DNA of 64,000 nucleotides from Mycobacterium sp. KBS0706 (GTDB lineage: Bacteria > Pseudomonadota > Alphaproteobacteria > DSM-16000 > Inquilinaceae): the NCBI RefSeq assembly GCF_005938675.2, contig NZ_VCCH02000032.1, positions 16,777-80,776 on the forward strand, in the 5' to 3' direction. Each line of letters begins with the position of its first letter. Positions within the stretch are counted from its first letter, which is position 1. The notes under the pieces were generated by a model that was not told where the DNA came from, did no database searches, and saw nothing but the letters and a program-made list of their open reading frames with translations. A program made the position numbers and the translations under genes. Positions 51,831-60,958 of this stretch are shown piece after piece.

Positions 51831-52643
51831 CTAGTCGACGACGTAGCGGCGATAGCGCTCGGGCAGCTGGTCGAGCAGCACGAAGGCGCGGTCGACGTGA
51901 TAGACCAGCCGTGCCTCGGCCTCCGCCGCATCGCCTTCGTCCAGGGCGTCGATCACGGCGAGGTGCTCCTCGATCACCAGCGGCAGCCGGTCCGAGCTGC
52001 CGAACAGCCGCATGAAGCGGGCCAGCCGGGTCCAGGCGGTCTGGATCGTGGTCCAGACGCCCTCGCGGTTGGCGAAGCTCATCAGCAGGTGGTGGAACTC
52101 TGCATCCGCGGCGTGGAAGCCGTCCGAATCGCCGGCCTCCAGCAGCAGCCGCTGCTTCGCCGGCACCGCCCGGGCCGCGGCGCTCATCGCCGGGGTCCAG
52201 ATCTTTGCCGTCTCGCGCAGCACCGCCACCTCCAGCGCCCGGCGGACGAAATGCGCGTCGCCGATGCCGCTGAGCCGGATCGGGGCGACGAAGCTGCCCT
52301 GCTGCGGATAGACATCGATCAGCCCCTCCTCCGCCAGCCGCTGGATCGCGGCGCGGATCGGCGTGCGCGACACGCCGAAGTGCCGGCTGATGCTGTTCTC
52401 GCTGATCGGGGTGCCGGGCAGCAGGTGGACGCCGACGATGGCCGCCCGCAGCGCCTCATGCACTTGGTCGGCGACCGGCAGGCGGCGGTCGAGGCGGAGG
52501 CGAATCGCCTGCAGCCCGCCCGGCTCCTCGTCCGGCTCGGCGGCGATGGGCGGCGCTTCGGTTGGTGCGGCGATCGGCATCTCTCCCTCCCCGACAGCGC
52601 AGCCCTCGGCCATTTGTCCGACCTGTTCGGTCGCACGAGCCAC
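51831..52643 (-). CDS. GntR/FCD transcriptional regulator
   Basis: 270 residues. N-terminal extension of about 40 residues, then a winged helix (HLLPGTPISENSISRHFGVS, RTPIRAAIQRLAEEGLIDV) and an FCD domain with DSDGFHAADAEFHHLLMSFA and EEHLAVIDALDEGDAAEAEA. It diverges from the second sugar ABC transporter across 104 bp and faces the MHS transporter, so it could control either side; the divergent ABC operon is the more usual target. Confidence 0.87.
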   Translation of the reverse strand: MARATEQVGQMAEGCAVGEGEMPIAAPTEAPPIAAEPDEEPGGLQAIRLRLDRRLPVADQVHEALRAAIVGVHLLPGTPISENSISRHFGVSRTPIRAAIQRLAEEGLIDVYPQQGSFVAPIRLSGIGDAHFVRRALEVAVLRETAKIWTPAMSAAARAVPAKQRLLLEAGDSDGFHAADAEFHHLLMSFANREGVWTTIQTAWTRLARFMRLFGSSDRLPLVIEEHLAVIDALDEGDAAEAEARLVYHVDRAFVLLDQLPERYRRYVVD

Positions 52644-52747
52644 AATTCGATTGCGCCTTGCACACTTGGATACTAGCGTTCCACCGCGCCGTTCAAGTGC
52701 GCTGACGCCTTGACGGCACCCGACAAGAAACCTTGGGGAGGAATCCG
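52644..52747. promoter_or_regulatory. Divergent control region, GntR / second ABC transporter
   Basis: Contains CACTTG (52663-52668) with inverted CAAGTG (52694-52699) and GGATACT between them as a possible -10 element. GGGGAGGA precedes the binding-protein ATG. No short perfect operator is visible. Confidence 0.35.
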
Positions 52748-53773
<1,026 letters not shown>

Positions 53774-53841
53774 GCGGCCTTGCCCGGCCGGGCCCTCGCG
53801 GTCCGGCCGGGTCCCGCAGACCGTTTCCCAGAGCCAGACCG

Positions 53842-54888
53842 ATGCATGCCGAAGACAGCGCCGCGCCCCCGTCCCATGCCGGGTCCCCGCAGGCGACGCC
53901 AAGCGCGGCGTCCGGCCGGCCGCGCTTCTGGCTGACCAACGAGTTCGGCCTGATCGTCCTGATCGCGGTGTTCGTCACCGCCTTCGGCCTGCTGACCCCC
54001 GGCTTCCTGTCGCCCTTCAACCTGTTCACGCTGGGCCGCACCGCCGCGATCAACGTCATGATCGGCCTGTCGATGATGGTGGTGATCGTCACCGGCGGGC
54101 TGAACCTGGCGGTCGGCGCCATCGGCGTCAGCGCCGCCATGGCCTGCGGCTGGCTGATCCAGGATGCCGGGCTGCCCTGGCCGCTGGGCATCATCGGCGG
54201 GTTGGCGCTGGGAGCCGCACTCGGGGTGGTCAATGGCTGGACGATCGTCCGCTCCGGCCTGCACAGCTTCATCATCACCCTCGCCAGCATGAGCATCTTC
54301 TTCGGGCTGATGATCTTCCTGACCCGGGGCGAGTCCTATCGCGAGCTGCCGGCGGTGTTCTCCGGCTTCGGCCGGCTGAAATTCCTGGGCAACACGCTGT
54401 CGCCGCTGCTGCTGGTGGCCATCGTCGTGGCCGTGCTGCTGGTGGTGCTGTACCGCTTCACCGTGGTCGGGCGCGAGATGCTGGCCGCCGGCGCGAAGCC
54501 GGAGGCCGCGGCCCTGTCCGGCATCCGGGTCGACCGCGTCTTCATCGCCTGCCACGCGCTGTCGGGCCTGCTGGCCGGCATCGCCGCGCTGATGCTGGTG
54601 GCGCGCAACGGCGCCGCCCTGCCCTCGATGGCCGGGCAGCTGGGGCAGGACTGGCTGCTGCCCGCCTTCCTGGGCCCGGTGCTGGGCGGCACGCTGCTGT
54701 CCGGCGGCCGGGTGTCGGTGGCGGGCACCTTCCTCGGCGCCTTCCTGGTGACGCTGCTGACCAGCGGCCTGCTGCTGCTGCAGGTCGGCGAATTCTGGGT
54801 CCAGGCCTTCCTGGGCCTGCTGCTGCTCCTGGCCGTGCTGATGGACATGGCGCGCCGCTCGTTCCTGGCGCGCCGGAGGATGGTGTGA
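53842..54888 (+). CDS. CUT2 ABC transporter permease 1
   Basis: 348 residues. A hydrophilic N-terminus of about 35 residues, then 8-10 helices with VVIVTGGLNLAVGAIGVSAA, SFIITLASMSIFFGLMIFLT, AAGAKPEAAALSGIRVDRVF and LGPVLGGTLLSGGRVSVAGT. Pairs with the next permease as a heterodimer. TGATG overlap with the next gene shows translational coupling. 68 nt after the binding-protein gene. Confidence 0.9.
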   Translation: MHAEDSAAPPSHAGSPQATPSAASGRPRFWLTNEFGLIVLIAVFVTAFGLLTPGFLSPFNLFTLGRTAAINVMIGLSMMVVIVTGGLNLAVGAIGVSAAMACGWLIQDAGLPWPLGIIGGLALGAALGVVNGWTIVRSGLHSFIITLASMSIFFGLMIFLTRGESYRELPAVFSGFGRLKFLGNTLSPLLLVAIVVAVLLVVLYRFTVVGREMLAAGAKPEAAALSGIRVDRVFIACHALSGLLAGIAALMLVARNGAALPSMAGQLGQDWLLPAFLGPVLGGTLLSGGRVSVAGTFLGAFLVTLLTSGLLLLQVGEFWVQAFLGLLLLLAVLMDMARRSFLARRRMV

Positions 54889-55856
54889 TGGGTGCCCTCT
54901 CCCGCTACGCTCGGACCGACTGGTTCGGCCCGCTGCTGGTCACGGTGCTGGCGGTCGTCATCGTCGGCGGCTTCAACCCGTCCTTCCTGTCGCCGCTGAA
55001 CATCCAGGTGCTGCTGCTGGCGATCTCGATCAATGCGCTGATCGCCTTCTCGCAGATGATCATCATCGCGGTCGGGCAGATGAACCTGTCGGTCGGCGCC
55101 ATCGGCGGGCTGGCGGCGATCAGCTTCGCCGGGATGATGCAGGTCTGGGGCCTGCCGGCGCCGATCGCCGCCGTGCTGGCGCTGCTGATCGGCCTCCTCG
55201 CCGGCATGGTCAACGGCGTGTTCATCGCCTGGACCGGGATCAGCGCCTTCGTCATCACCCTGGCCAGCCTGTCGATGTTCAAGGGCATCAATCTCGGCAT
55301 CACCCAGGCGCAGCCCTTCTACGGCATCCCGGATGCGGTGAAGGCCTTCGGCAACACCACCTTCATCGACCCCCTGCCCTGGCTGGTGCTGCCCACGGCG
55401 CTCGTGGCGGTCGGCCTGTGGTTCCTGCTGAACCGCCAGGCGTTGGGCCGCTTCATCCTGGCGGTCGGCGGCAATGCGCATGCGGCGGAGCTGTCGGGCA
55501 TCTCGGTCGGCTTCACGGTGGTGGCGGCCCATGCCATCTCCGGCCTGCTGGCCGCCCTGGCCGGGATCCTGCTGGTGGCGCGGCTGCAGATCGGCCAGCC
55601 GACGATCGGCGACGACTGGCTGATCCTGTCCTTCGCAGCACCTGTGATCGGCGGGGCTGTGCTGTCGGGCGGCCATGTCAGCGTGTCGGCGACGCTCTTG
55701 GGCGTCGTCATCGTCGCGATCATCACCCAGGCCCTGGTGCTGTTCAACATCGACCCCTTCCTGGTCCAGGTCGTGCTCGGCGTCCTGATCCTGTGGGCGG
55801 TCGGCATCAACCGCCTGCGCGAGCTGCGGCTGCGCAAGGCCGTGGCGGGGGTCTGA
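54888..55856 (+). CDS. CUT2 ABC transporter permease 2
   Basis: 322 residues. MIIIAVGQMNLSVGAIGGLA, AFVITLASLSMFKGINLGI, AVGGNAHAAELSGISVGFTV and APVIGGAVLSGGHVSVSATL. Same family as permease 1 but clearly diverged in sequence. ATG 54888 overlaps the preceding stop by 1 nt (GTG at 54885 is an alternative). The ATPase gene follows 2 nt after its stop. Confidence 0.9.
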   Translation: MGALSRYARTDWFGPLLVTVLAVVIVGGFNPSFLSPLNIQVLLLAISINALIAFSQMIIIAVGQMNLSVGAIGGLAAISFAGMMQVWGLPAPIAAVLALLIGLLAGMVNGVFIAWTGISAFVITLASLSMFKGINLGITQAQPFYGIPDAVKAFGNTTFIDPLPWLVLPTALVAVGLWFLLNRQALGRFILAVGGNAHAAELSGISVGFTVVAAHAISGLLAALAGILLVARLQIGQPTIGDDWLILSFAAPVIGGAVLSGGHVSVSATLLGVVIVAIITQALVLFNIDPFLVQVVLGVLILWAVGINRLRELRLRKAVAGV

Positions 55857-55858
55857 CC

Positions 55859-57370
55859 ATGGCCGTGTTCGAAGCGCTCGGCGTCAGCAAATTCTTCCCC
55901 GGCGTCAAGGCGCTGCAGGGCGTCTCCCTGACCCTGGAGCCGGGATCGATCCACGCCCTCCTGGGCGAGAACGGCGCCGGCAAGTCGACGCTGATCAAGA
56001 TCATCACCGGCGTGCACCGGCCCGACGAGGGGCACCTGCTGCTCGACGGCAAGCCGGTCGAGTTCGGCGGCCCGCGCGACGCCACCGCCCACCGGATCGG
56101 CGTGGTGCATCAGGAGCGCAACCTGATCCCGCGCTTCTCGGTCGGCGAGAACATCGCGCTGGAGCAGCTGGCGGGGCATCCGCTGCGCCGGGTCGACTAC
56201 GCCAAGGTCAACGAGACGGCGCGGCACTGGCTGCGCGTGCTGGATCTCGAGATCGACCCGCGCATCCCGGTGTCGCAGCTCAGCGTCGCCAAGATGCAGC
56301 TGGTCGAGATCGCCAAGGCGCTGTCGCTGAAGTCCCGCGTGCTGCTGCTGGACGAGCCGACCGCGGCCCTGACCCCGCACGAGACCGACATCCTGTTCGG
56401 CCTGTTGCGCCGGCTGCGCGACGAGGGCGTCAGCATGCTGTTCGTCAGCCACAAGCTGGAGGAGGTGCAGGCGATCTGCGACCGGGTGACGGTGCTGCGC
56501 GACGGCCGCAACGCCTGCGAGAGCCGGTCGATGCAGGGCTTGGGCCGGCCGGACCTGGTGCGGCTGATGATCGGCCGGGGCGAGCTGATCGCCGACTGGC
56601 CGGCGCGCGACCATTCCCAGGCCCCGGCGGCGCTCAAGCTGCAGGGCGTGTCGACCGGCCTCGGCCATCGCGGCGTCGACCTGACCTTGCGCCGCGGCGA
56701 GATCGTCGGCCTGTACGGGCTGGTCGGGGCCGGGCGGACCGAGCTGGCGAAATGCATCCTGGGCCAGTTCCCGGTGACCGCCGGCACGGTCGAGGTCGAG
56801 GGCAAGCCGGCGAAGATCCGCGACGTCGCCGACGCCATCCACCGCGTCGGCATCGGCTATGTCAGCGAGGACCGGAAGCAGGAAGGCCTCGTGCTGATGC
56901 ATTCGGTGCTGGAGAATGCCGGCATCACCGTCTGGCGCCGGCTGGCCCGCCGCTTCGGCTTCCTGACCGACGGCATGGTGCGGGCGAAGACCGAGCCCTT
57001 CATCCGGCGGCTGGCGGTCCGCACCCCGTCGCTGGGCCAGCTGGTCGGCAACCTGTCGGGCGGCAACCAGCAGAAGATCAGCGTCGCCAAATGGCTGGCC
57101 GCCGGGGTCAAGGTGCTGATCGTCGACGAGCCGTCGGTCGGCATCGACATCAAGACCAAGGCCGAACTGCACGAATTGCTGCGCGAGCTGTCAGAGACCG
57201 GCACGGCGATCCTGCTGATCACCAGCGACATGCCGGAGATGATCACGCTCGCCGACCGCATCGTGGTGATGAACGCCTACCGGATCGAGGGCGAGATCAC
57301 CAACACCCGCGACTACCGGGCGATGAGCGAGGGGATCATGAACCTGATCCACCGGGTGGAAGCTGCTTAG
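55859..57370 (+). CDS. CUT2 ABC transporter ATPase (two NBDs)
   Basis: 503 residues. NBD1: Walker A GENGAGKST, weak signature (LSVAKMQ), Walker B VLLLDEPTAALT. NBD2: non-canonical Walker A GLVGAGRTE, full signature LSGGNQQK, VLIVDEPSVGID. As with the first CUT2 ATPase in this window, the two halves carry complementary deviations that are normal for RbsA-type proteins. Last gene of the 52748-57370 operon. Its stop codon TAG lies at the left edge of a 143-bp inverted-repeat element, so the final residues may have been reset by that insertion. Confidence 0.92.
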   Translation: MAVFEALGVSKFFPGVKALQGVSLTLEPGSIHALLGENGAGKSTLIKIITGVHRPDEGHLLLDGKPVEFGGPRDATAHRIGVVHQERNLIPRFSVGENIALEQLAGHPLRRVDYAKVNETARHWLRVLDLEIDPRIPVSQLSVAKMQLVEIAKALSLKSRVLLLDEPTAALTPHETDILFGLLRRLRDEGVSMLFVSHKLEEVQAICDRVTVLRDGRNACESRSMQGLGRPDLVRLMIGRGELIADWPARDHSQAPAALKLQGVSTGLGHRGVDLTLRRGEIVGLYGLVGAGRTELAKCILGQFPVTAGTVEVEGKPAKIRDVADAIHRVGIGYVSEDRKQEGLVLMHSVLENAGITVWRRLARRFGFLTDGMVRAKTEPFIRRLAVRTPSLGQLVGNLSGGNQQKISVAKWLAAGVKVLIVDEPSVGIDIKTKAELHELLRELSETGTAILLITSDMPEMITLADRIVVMNAYRIEGEITNTRDYRAMSEGIMNLIHRVEAA

Positions 57371-57511
57371 AGACCATTTGTAAATGCTACTGGCGCGGCC
57401 GTCTGACGGCGGACTCGAAGCTTCCGGTGCTCACGGACCAATGTCCGCTGCGCTCCGGTTCTCGAAACCACCGCCATCCGACTCACGCCAGCGCATTTCC
57501 AAACGGTCTCT
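57369..57511. repeat. 143-bp hairpin-forming element (MITE-like) at the end of the ABC operon
   Basis: Outer arms AGAGACC (57369-57375) and GGTCTCT (57505-57511) begin an imperfect inverted repeat that continues about 70 bp on each side, e.g. AAATGCTACTGGCG against CGCCAGCGCATTT, and TTCCGGTGCTCACGGAC against GTCCGCTGCGCTCCGG. The left end overlaps the ATPase stop. No ORF. It can also act as a strong RNA stem-loop. Confidence 0.75.
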
Positions 57512-57547
57512 GACGACGGCAGCGTCGCCGGCCGCCCGCCTGAAGCG

Positions 57548-57952
57548 TCAGCCCCTGGTGTCGAGGTCGATCAGCTCGACCTTGTAGCCGTCCGGATCCT
57601 CGATGAAGGCGATGTGCGTGGTGCCATGCTTCATCGGGCCGGGCTTGCGCGGGATGTTCGCGCCGGCCTGCTCCAGCGCCGCGCAGACGCCGTAGATGTC
57701 GCGCACGCCGAGCGCGAGATGGCCGAAGCCGGTGCCGATCTCATAGGGCGTCGCCTGGTCCCAATTGTGGGTCAGCTCGACCACCGTGCTGCTGTCCTCC
57801 GGCCCGTAGCCGACGAAGGCCAGGGTAAAGCGGCCCTCCGGGAAATCCTCGCGGCGCAGCAGCTGCATGCCGAGCAGCTTGGTGTAGAAGGCGATCGACT
57901 TCTCCAGGTCGAACACACGGATCATCGTGTGCATCATCTGAAAGCGGCTCAT
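57548..57952 (-). CDS. gloA: Lactoylglutathione lyase (glyoxalase I)
   Basis: 134 residues, typical GloA length. All four metal ligands can be placed: His in MMHTMIRV, Glu in STVVELTHNW, His in GFGHLALGV and Glu in YKVELIDL, along with IRVFDLEKSIAFYTKLLGM and IEDPDGYKVELI. It converts the methylglyoxal-glutathione hemithioacetal to S-lactoylglutathione, which a hydrolase turns into D-lactate. The start at 57952 has GGAGAT upstream. It diverges from an FAD-linked D-2-hydroxyacid dehydrogenase that could oxidise the resulting D-lactate. Confidence 0.93.
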   Translation of the reverse strand: MSRFQMMHTMIRVFDLEKSIAFYTKLLGMQLLRREDFPEGRFTLAFVGYGPEDSSTVVELTHNWDQATPYEIGTGFGHLALGVRDIYGVCAALEQAGANIPRKPGPMKHGTTHIAFIEDPDGYKVELIDLDTRG

Positions 57953-58094
57953 CGGGTCATCTCCTGGACGGGGTTCCGTCGCCGGCAGGGTGCCGGCATT
58001 GATCGACATGTCATCACGGCTTGAAGGCCGCGCCAACTTGTATGATAACAGGACGACAGTGTTTGTTGTCCAGCCACAAGATCAGGGGCCGCAA
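57953..58094. promoter_or_regulatory. Divergent control region, gloA / FAD dehydrogenase
   Basis: TTGTATGATAAC at 58039-58050 could be a GntR-type half-operator or contain a -10 (TATGAT, 58041-58046). GTG 58059 (AGGA upstream) and TTG 58095 (AGGGG upstream) compete as starts of the dehydrogenase. Confidence 0.35.
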
Positions 58095-59537
58095 TTGACC
58101 ACATCCTCCTCCGAGACGCACGCGGATGCGATCGCCGCGCTGAGGGCCATCCTGCCCGGCGACGCGCTGCTGACCGGGGAGGAGGAGACGGCGCGCTACA
58201 GCCGCGACTGGTCCGGCGACCATTTCGGCCGGCCGCTGGCGGTGGCAAGACCGCGGTCGGTCGAGGAGGTCTCGGCGCTGATGCGGCAGTGCTGGCAGGC
58301 CGGGCTGCGGGCGGTGCCGCAGGGCGGGCTGACCGGGCTGGTCGGGGCCGCGGTGGCGGCGCCGGGCGAGGTGGTGGTGAGCCTGGAGCGGATGACCGCG
58401 GTGCGCCAGATCAGCCCGATCGACTTCGCCATGGTGGTCGAGGCCGGCTGCATTCTGGAGGAGGCGAAGAATGCCGCCGACGCGGTCGACTGCCTGTTGC
58501 CGATCACCTTCGGGGCCCAGGGCACCTGCCGGGTCGGCGGGAACGTCTCGACCAATGCCGGCGGCTTCAACGTGCTGCGCTACGGCATGACCCGCGACCT
58601 AGTGCTGGGGCTGGAGGTGGTGCTGGCCGACGGCCGCGTCTGGAACGGGCTGAAGGTGCTGCGCAAGGACAATCGCGGCTATGACCTGAAGCAGCTGTTC
58701 ATCGGCGCCGAGGGCACGCTGGGCATCGTCACCGCGGTCGCCTTCAAGCTGTTTCCGAAGCCGACCCAGGTCGAGACCGCGCTGGTCGGCCTGGCCTCGG
58801 TCGAGGACGCGATGGAGCTGTATGCCCGCGCCCGGCGGGGCTGCAGCGACCTCTTGACCGCCTTCGAGCTGATCCTGCGCGACGGCATCGAGGTGACGCT
58901 GCGCGCCCGGCCGGACTTCCCCGACCCGCTGTCGGAGGCCTACCCCGCCTATGTGCTGATCGAGGCCGCGTGCGGCGGCACGGTCGACCTGCGCGGGCTG
59001 GTGGAAAGCTTCCTGGGCGGCGCCGACGACATCGTCCGCGACGGCGTCATCGCCTCCAGCCGGGCTCAGGGCGAGCGGTTGTGGCTGTACCGCGAGACCA
59101 TGGTCGAATCCCAGGGCCGCGGCGGCCGCTACCTGCGCACCGACGTGTCGGTGCCGATCTCCAGCATCGCCGACTTCATCGCCGCGGCGCTGCAGGCGGT
59201 GCGCGGCAAGCATCCTGAGGCGATGGCCCTGGCTTATGGCCATGTCGGCGATGGCAATGTGCATTTCAACATCATCCCGCCCCAGGGCCAGGACCCGGCG
59301 GCGATGGACGCCCTGTTCCACAGCGCCGAGGAACTGATCTTCGGCGCGGTCGACCGGCTGGGCGGCAGCATCAGCGCCGAGCACGGCATCGGCCGCCTCA
59401 AGCAGCACGCCTTCCTGGAGCGGATCGACCCCGTGTCGCTGGACCTCGCCACCCGGCTGAAGCAGGCGCTGGATCCCAAGCATATCCTCAGCAAGGGGCG
59501 TATCCTGCCGGAAGACTTAAAAGTCCAGAACGGGTGA
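58095..59537 (+). CDS. FAD-linked D-2-hydroxyacid dehydrogenase (GlcD/D-LDH family)
   Basis: 480 residues from TTG 58095. FAD_binding_4: VPQGGLTGLVGAA, GGNVSTNAGGFNVLRYGMT and GTLGIVTAVAFKLFP. FAD-oxidase_C: LAYGHVGDGNVHFNIIPP and GGSISAEHGIGRLKQHAFLE. The family oxidises D-lactate, glycolate or D-2-hydroxyglutarate to the 2-oxo acid, passing electrons to quinone or ETF. The start is uncertain: TTG 58095 gives the usual family N-terminus; GTG 58059 adds 12 residues. It lies between gloA and a FadR-like regulator 4 nt downstream, and near the lar cofactor genes, consistent with 2-hydroxyacid metabolism. Confidence 0.87.
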   Translation: MTTSSSETHADAIAALRAILPGDALLTGEEETARYSRDWSGDHFGRPLAVARPRSVEEVSALMRQCWQAGLRAVPQGGLTGLVGAAVAAPGEVVVSLERMTAVRQISPIDFAMVVEAGCILEEAKNAADAVDCLLPITFGAQGTCRVGGNVSTNAGGFNVLRYGMTRDLVLGLEVVLADGRVWNGLKVLRKDNRGYDLKQLFIGAEGTLGIVTAVAFKLFPKPTQVETALVGLASVEDAMELYARARRGCSDLLTAFELILRDGIEVTLRARPDFPDPLSEAYPAYVLIEAACGGTVDLRGLVESFLGGADDIVRDGVIASSRAQGERLWLYRETMVESQGRGGRYLRTDVSVPISSIADFIAAALQAVRGKHPEAMALAYGHVGDGNVHFNIIPPQGQDPAAMDALFHSAEELIFGAVDRLGGSISAEHGIGRLKQHAFLERIDPVSLDLATRLKQALDPKHILSKGRILPEDLKVQNG

Positions 59538-59541
59538 GGCG

Positions 59542-60315
59542 ATGGTGCTGAAGCTCGACAAGGTCAGCCGCGGACCGCATCTGCCGACGCTGGTCGCCAG
59601 CTCGATCTCGCGCGAGATCGCCCGCGGCCGGCTGAAGCCGGGCGACCAGCTGCCCACCGTGCAGGCGCTGGCGGAGACCTTCGGCGTCAGCCGCAACGTG
59701 GTGCGCGAGGCGATCGCCCGGCTGGGGTCGGAGGGGCTGGTGTGGTCGCAGCAAGGCCGCGGCGCCTTCGTCGCGGAGGCGCCCAAATCGACCGTGCTGA
59801 AGATCGACCACGCCACGCTGGGACAGGATGGCGACGCCTTCCGCAGCCTGTTCGAGCTGCGCGGCGCGCTGGAGGTCCGGGCTGCGTCCCTGGCCGCCGA
59901 CCGGCGCACGGACGAGGATTTCGAGGCCATGCGCCGGGCGCTGACGACCATGACCGCCTCGCCCTATGGCAGCGTCGCCTGGCTGGAGGCCGACCTCGAC
60001 TTCCACCGCGCCATCGCCGCGGCGACGCGCAACGACTATCTGGTGCAGTTCATCGGCTTCGTCGCCGAGCGGGTGCGCGAGAGCATCCTGGCGGCCGGCG
60101 ACCAGCACCCGTCCGAGGACATGGCCCAGGCGACGCTGAGCGAGCACGGCCGCATCCTGGCGGCGATCGAGGCGCAGGATGGGGTCGAGGCGCAATGGGC
60201 GATGCAGGCGCATCTGAACGGCGCCGCCGAGCGCGTCGGCCTGCCCCCGGACGAGACCGCCCTGCCCGCACGGGCGAAGGCTACGCCCGCTCCCGCAGCC
60301 GGCGGGCGGCGTTGA
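59542..60315 (+). CDS. FadR/GntR-family regulator
   Basis: 257 residues. Winged helix LPTVQALAETFGVSRNVVRE, AIARLGSEGLVWSQQGRGAF, and an FCD domain with WLEADLDFHRAIAAATRNDY and TLSEHGRILAAIEAQDG. Similar to LldR/PdhR-type regulators that sense 2-hydroxy or 2-oxo acids. Starts 4 nt after the dehydrogenase stop, so it is in one operon with it. Its last 35 nt overlap the 3' end of larB on the opposite strand. Confidence 0.88.
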   Translation: MVLKLDKVSRGPHLPTLVASSISREIARGRLKPGDQLPTVQALAETFGVSRNVVREAIARLGSEGLVWSQQGRGAFVAEAPKSTVLKIDHATLGQDGDAFRSLFELRGALEVRAASLAADRRTDEDFEAMRRALTTMTASPYGSVAWLEADLDFHRAIAAATRNDYLVQFIGFVAERVRESILAAGDQHPSEDMAQATLSEHGRILAAIEAQDGVEAQWAMQAHLNGAAERVGLPPDETALPARAKATPAPAAGGRR

Positions 60316-60958
60316 GCAGGCGCAGCGCGGCACAGGCGGCGCCGTAGCCGTTGTCGATGTTGCAGACCGACAGGCCCGGCGCGCAGCTGGCCAGCATCGC
60401 GTCCAGCGCCGCCCGGCCGCCCGCGGCGACGCCGTAGCCGACCGAGGTCGGGACGCAGATCACCGGCCCGGCCACCAGCCCGCCGACCACGCTGGCCAGC
60501 GCCGCATCCATGCCGGCGGCGACGATCACCACCGGATGGGCGCGGATCTCGTCCAGCCGGTCGGTCAGCCGCCACAGCCCGGCCACGCCGATATCGCTGA
60601 ACAGGCTGGCCTGCTGCCCGGCATGGCGCAGCGTCCGCTCCGCCTCGCGCGCCACCGGGATGTCGGAGGTGCCGGCCGACAGGATCGCCACCTGGCCCGC
60701 GGCCGCGACCGGCCGCAGCGGGCCGAAGAAGCCGGTGCGCGACACCGGGCAGTAGTCGATGCCGCCGCGATGGCCGGCCGGCAGGGCCTCCAGCTTGGCC
60801 GCGTCCAGCCGGGTCAGCAGCAACCCGGCCCCGGCCGCCTCGGCAAGGTCCAGGATCGTGGCGATCTGAACGGCGGATTTCTCGCCGCAATAGATCGCCT
60901 CGTCCTGGCCGATCCGGCCGCCGCGGGCGAAATCGAGCGTGACCTCATCCCGGCTCAT
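60281..60958 (-). CDS. larB: Nickel-pincer cofactor biosynthesis protein LarB
   Basis: 225 residues. PurE-like LarB fold: EAIYCGEKSAVQIATI, IDYCPVSRTGFFGPL, VAILSAGTSDIPVAREAERT, VIVAAGMDAALASVVGGLVA and CVPTSVGYG. LarB carboxylates and dephosphorylates nicotinate adenine dinucleotide to pyridinium-3,5-biscarboxylate mononucleotide, the first step of NPN cofactor synthesis. ATGA overlap with larE, so it is the last gene of the operon larC-larE-larB. Confidence 0.92.
   Translation of the reverse strand: MSRDEVTLDFARGGRIGQDEAIYCGEKSAVQIATILDLAEAAGAGLLLTRLDAAKLEALPAGHRGGIDYCPVSRTGFFGPLRPVAAAGQVAILSAGTSDIPVAREAERTLRHAGQQASLFSDIGVAGLWRLTDRLDEIRAHPVVIVAAGMDAALASVVGGLVAGPVICVPTSVGYGVAAGGRAALDAMLASCAPGLSVCNIDNGYGAACAALRLLNAARRLRERA

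Noticed and set aside
58095..59537. LarA role for the gene next to the lar operon
   Set aside because: The protein has FAD_binding_4 and FAD-oxidase_C domains and none of the LarA lysine/histidine nickel-pincer features.
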